A stretch of DNA of 6,418 bases from Candidatus Zixiibacteriota bacterium (GTDB taxonomy: Bacteria; Zixibacteria; MSB-5A5; GN15; FEB-12), in assembly GCA_023700785.1 (NCBI GenBank), contig JAMPYH010000160.1, positions 1 through 6,418 of the forward strand, in the 5' to 3' direction. Numbering within the stretch: the first letter of the stretch is position 1; the number at the start of each line of letters is the position of its first letter. Positions 4,652-6,418 of this stretch are shown here, piece after piece. A model generated the notes under the pieces. It saw nothing but the letters and a program-made list of their open reading frames with translations. It was not told the DNA's origin and searched no databases. Made by a program: the position numbers and the translations under genes.

Positions 4652-5883
4652 ACCTGCTCGTTCGCGTACTCCTGGTGACGGTGGCGCTTGCGATATCAGT
4701 CAACGCGGCGACCATCGAAGTTCAGCCCGCCGGTCTGACTCAGAGCATTCAGGCGGCACTACGAGTGGCGAGTTCCGGCGACACTATTCTTGTGCGGCCT
4801 GCTACCTATCTCGAGCACAGCATACTCATTGACAAGTCAATTACCCTCGTTGGTGTTGATCGCCCTATCCTCGACGCTGACGGAAAGGGGCCTTTGCTCG
4901 AGGTTGTCGCGCCGAATGTCACCATCTCAGGCTTTGTCTTTCGTCATGTGCCGGTCAGTTTCGTCAAGGAACACGCCGCCATCCTGGTCAACCAGACGCA
5001 GGGATGCGAGATCAAGGACAACCAGTTTGAGTCGAACTTCTTTGCCGTCTATCTGGCCAAGTCAGACCACTGCAGGATCATGCGCAACCAGATGAGCGGA
5101 ACGCCTACTGAACTGACCAGCGCCGGCAATGGCATTCACCTGTGGTACTGCCGCGATATCGCCATTTCTGATAACCAGATCCGGGGACATCGCGACGGTA
5201 TCTACCTTGAGTTTGTCAAACATAGCGTGATCACAAATAATATCAGCGAATCAAACCTGCGCTATGGTTTGCACTATATGTTTTCGGATTCCTGTCGCTA
5301 TCAGAAGAATCAATTTCTTTCCAACGGTTCCGGTGTCGCGGTGATGTACACCAACAATGTGGAAATGGAAGAAAACAGCTTTGCCAACAGCTGGGGCGGG
5401 GCGTCCTTCGGCCTCCTGCTGAAAGATATCAAGGATAGCAAAGTGATCGGCAATCTGTTTTCCGCCAATTCGGTTGGCATCCAGATGGAAGGCTCCGACA
5501 GGATCCAGATCGAGCGGAATCAGTTTCTCGCCAACGGCTGGGCGATCAAGATCATGGCAAACTGTGTCGGGAGCACGATCCGTTCAAACGACTTTATTGA
5601 CAACTCTTTCCAGGTCGCGACCAACAGCCGCCAATCATTCAGCGACTTCACCGAAAACTATTGGAGCTCATATCGCGGATATGACCTGAACCGCGACGGC
5701 TTCGGTGATGAACCGTTCCGACCGGTCAGCCTCTACAGCCTACTGGTCGAGACAGAACCGGCATCACTGATCTTGGTGCGTTCCCTGCTTATTGACCTGC
5801 TCAACCTCGCGGAGCGGATAGTGCCAACACTCACTCCGGAGGCATTGATTGACGGTAAACCCCGCATGAGGCCGCTGACATGA
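4648..5883 (+). CDS. nosD: NosD periplasmic beta-helix protein for CuZ maturation
   Basis: NosD works with the NosFY ABC transporter and NosL in building the CuZ cluster outside the membrane. The chosen ATG at 4648 gives 411 residues with a clean Sec signal (residues 1-20, cleavage near VNA). An in-frame ATG at 4594 lies deep in nosL and would bury that signal behind 18 polar residues, so it is rejected. Residues about 30-345 are a right-handed parallel beta-helix (PbH1/CASH repeats). Asparagines N125, N147, N176, N198, N221, N243, N269, N291, N314 and N337 recur every 22-29 residues, an Asn ladder of about ten coils. Family stretches include GNGIHLWYC (160-168), HRDGIYLE (181-188) and YGLHYMFS (206-213). 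The C-terminal part has NYWSSYRGYDLNRDGFGDEPFRP followed by a hydrophobic, proline-ended tail, as in other NosD proteins. The start overlaps nosL and the stop overlaps nosF, both by ATGA. Confidence 0.96.
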   Translation: MNLLVRVLLVTVALAISVNAATIEVQPAGLTQSIQAALRVASSGDTILVRPATYLEHSILIDKSITLVGVDRPILDADGKGPLLEVVAPNVTISGFVFRHVPVSFVKEHAAILVNQTQGCEIKDNQFESNFFAVYLAKSDHCRIMRNQMSGTPTELTSAGNGIHLWYCRDIAISDNQIRGHRDGIYLEFVKHSVITNNISESNLRYGLHYMFSDSCRYQKNQFLSNGSGVAVMYTNNVEMEENSFANSWGGASFGLLLKDIKDSKVIGNLFSANSVGIQMEGSDRIQIERNQFLANGWAIKIMANCVGSTIRSNDFIDNSFQVATNSRQSFSDFTENYWSSYRGYDLNRDGFGDEPFRPVSLYSLLVETEPASLILVRSLLIDLLNLAERIVPTLTPEALIDGKPRMRPLT

Positions 5884-6418
5884 TTGAGATACACCATCTG
5901 CACAAGCGATTTGGCCGATTTGTCGCCCTGCATGAGATCGACCTGTCGATCGAACGCGGCAAAGTGACCGGCATAATTGGGCCGAACGGTTCCGGCAAAT
6001 CGACCTTGATGAAATCCCTCCTTGGCCTGGTAACGCCGACCTCGGGGAGTATCACCATCAACGGTTACCTGCTCAACGGCTCGAGCGATTATCGGAGCCG
6101 GCTTGGCTATATACCGCAGATCGCGCGCTTCCCCATGGATCTGACCGGTCGAGAGGTGATCGATGTCGTGAAAGGGATGCGCCCGGACAACGCGGGGTTA
6201 GAAGCGGAACTGATCTCGCTTTTTGGTCTGGAGGCGGACCTGCCGAAAAGAACGCGCGCGATGTCCGGCGGCACGCGCCAGAAACTGAGCGTGGTCCTTG
6301 CCTGCATGTATGACCCGGCACTGGTTATCTGCGACGAGCCGACCGCCGGCCTTGACCCGGTAGCCAACTCTCGACTGAAACAATTTCTGCTGTCGCTCAA
6401 ACAGCGCGAGCGGACGAT
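5880..6418 (+). CDS. nosF: NosF ABC transporter ATPase (cut by the right edge)
   Basis: NosF is the cytoplasmic ATPase that powers the NosFY exporter with NosD in copper-sulfur centre assembly. The window holds 179 codons and two further bases; a full-length protein would be about 300 residues. The ABC motifs appear in order: Walker A GPNGSGKST (34-42), Q-loop Q80 in GYIPQ, signature MSGGTRQK (128-135), Walker B LVICDEP (148-154, with D152 and catalytic E153) and D-loop AGLDP (156-160). The switch His and the C-terminus lie beyond the edge. The ATG at 5880 overlaps the nosD stop in ATGA, and GAGG at 5868-5871 provides a ribosome site 8 bases upstream. The family name rests mainly on the nosL-nosD context; the sequence alone shows an exporter-type ABC ATPase. 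nosY is expected next. Confidence 0.94.
   Translation, partial: MIEIHHLHKRFGRFVALHEIDLSIERGKVTGIIGPNGSGKSTLMKSLLGLVTPTSGSITINGYLLNGSSDYRSRLGYIPQIARFPMDLTGREVIDVVKGMRPDNAGLEAELISLFGLEADLPKRTRAMSGGTRQKLSVVLACMYDPALVICDEPTAGLDPVANSRLKQFLLSLKQRERT

Noticed and set aside
1..6418. CRISPR array, tRNA, rRNA, insertion sequence or attachment site
   Set aside because: No spaced direct repeats, tRNA-like cloverleaf, transposase motifs or terminal inverted repeats were seen on either strand.

Overview
The window carries the front part of a nitrous oxide respiration (nos) gene cluster of the atypical, Sec-exported clade II kind, read entirely on the + strand. The order is: a 36-residue membrane peptide (64-174), a terminator-like hairpin, an Rrf2-family Fe-S regulator (426-863), a lipoprotein c-type cytochrome (992-1513), nosZ for nitrous oxide reductase (1564-3477), a four-helix membrane protein resembling NosB (3493-4188), nosL (4178-4651), nosD (4648-5883) and the first 179 codons of nosF (5880 to the right edge). 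The organism is most likely a Gram-negative bacterium outside the classical proteobacterial denitrifiers. The reasons are that NosZ has a lipoprotein-type Sec signal and no twin-arginine motif, its CuA loop is of the clade II type (CTDFCSALHQEM), no nosR is present, and a cytochrome and a membrane protein flank nosZ. The phylum cannot be named safely from this window.

Left part (1-425): a short peptide gene with a strong Shine-Dalgarno, then a 251-base stretch holding a GC-rich hairpin (237-258) that probably insulates the nos locus. After it comes an AT-rich promoter region with a sigma70-like pair and an inverted repeat (395-412) in front of the regulator. The 128 bases between the regulator and the cytochrome hold an FNR/DNR-like palindrome (936-949), so the cluster may be under both an Fe-S Rrf2 sensor and a CRP/FNR-type regulator.

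Middle (992-3477): the cytochrome is the likely electron donor to NosZ, which reduces N2O to N2. Both carry lipoboxes (VVGC), so donor and enzyme are probably anchored to the same membrane surface. NosZ has all seven CuZ histidines and the full CuA ligand set, so it looks catalytically intact.

Right part (3493-6418): nosB-like, nosL, nosD and nosF overlap each other by 4 to 11 bases and are probably translationally coupled. NosL (copper chaperone lipoprotein), NosD (periplasmic beta-helix protein) and NosF (ABC ATPase, whose partner NosY would lie beyond the edge) form the CuZ maturation machinery. An 11-bp perfect hairpin at 3515-3541 sits at the junction between nosZ and this block and may separate their mRNA levels. 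The best candidates for less described biology are the NosB-like membrane protein, that hairpin and its start-site ambiguity, the small upstream peptide and the two candidate operators.
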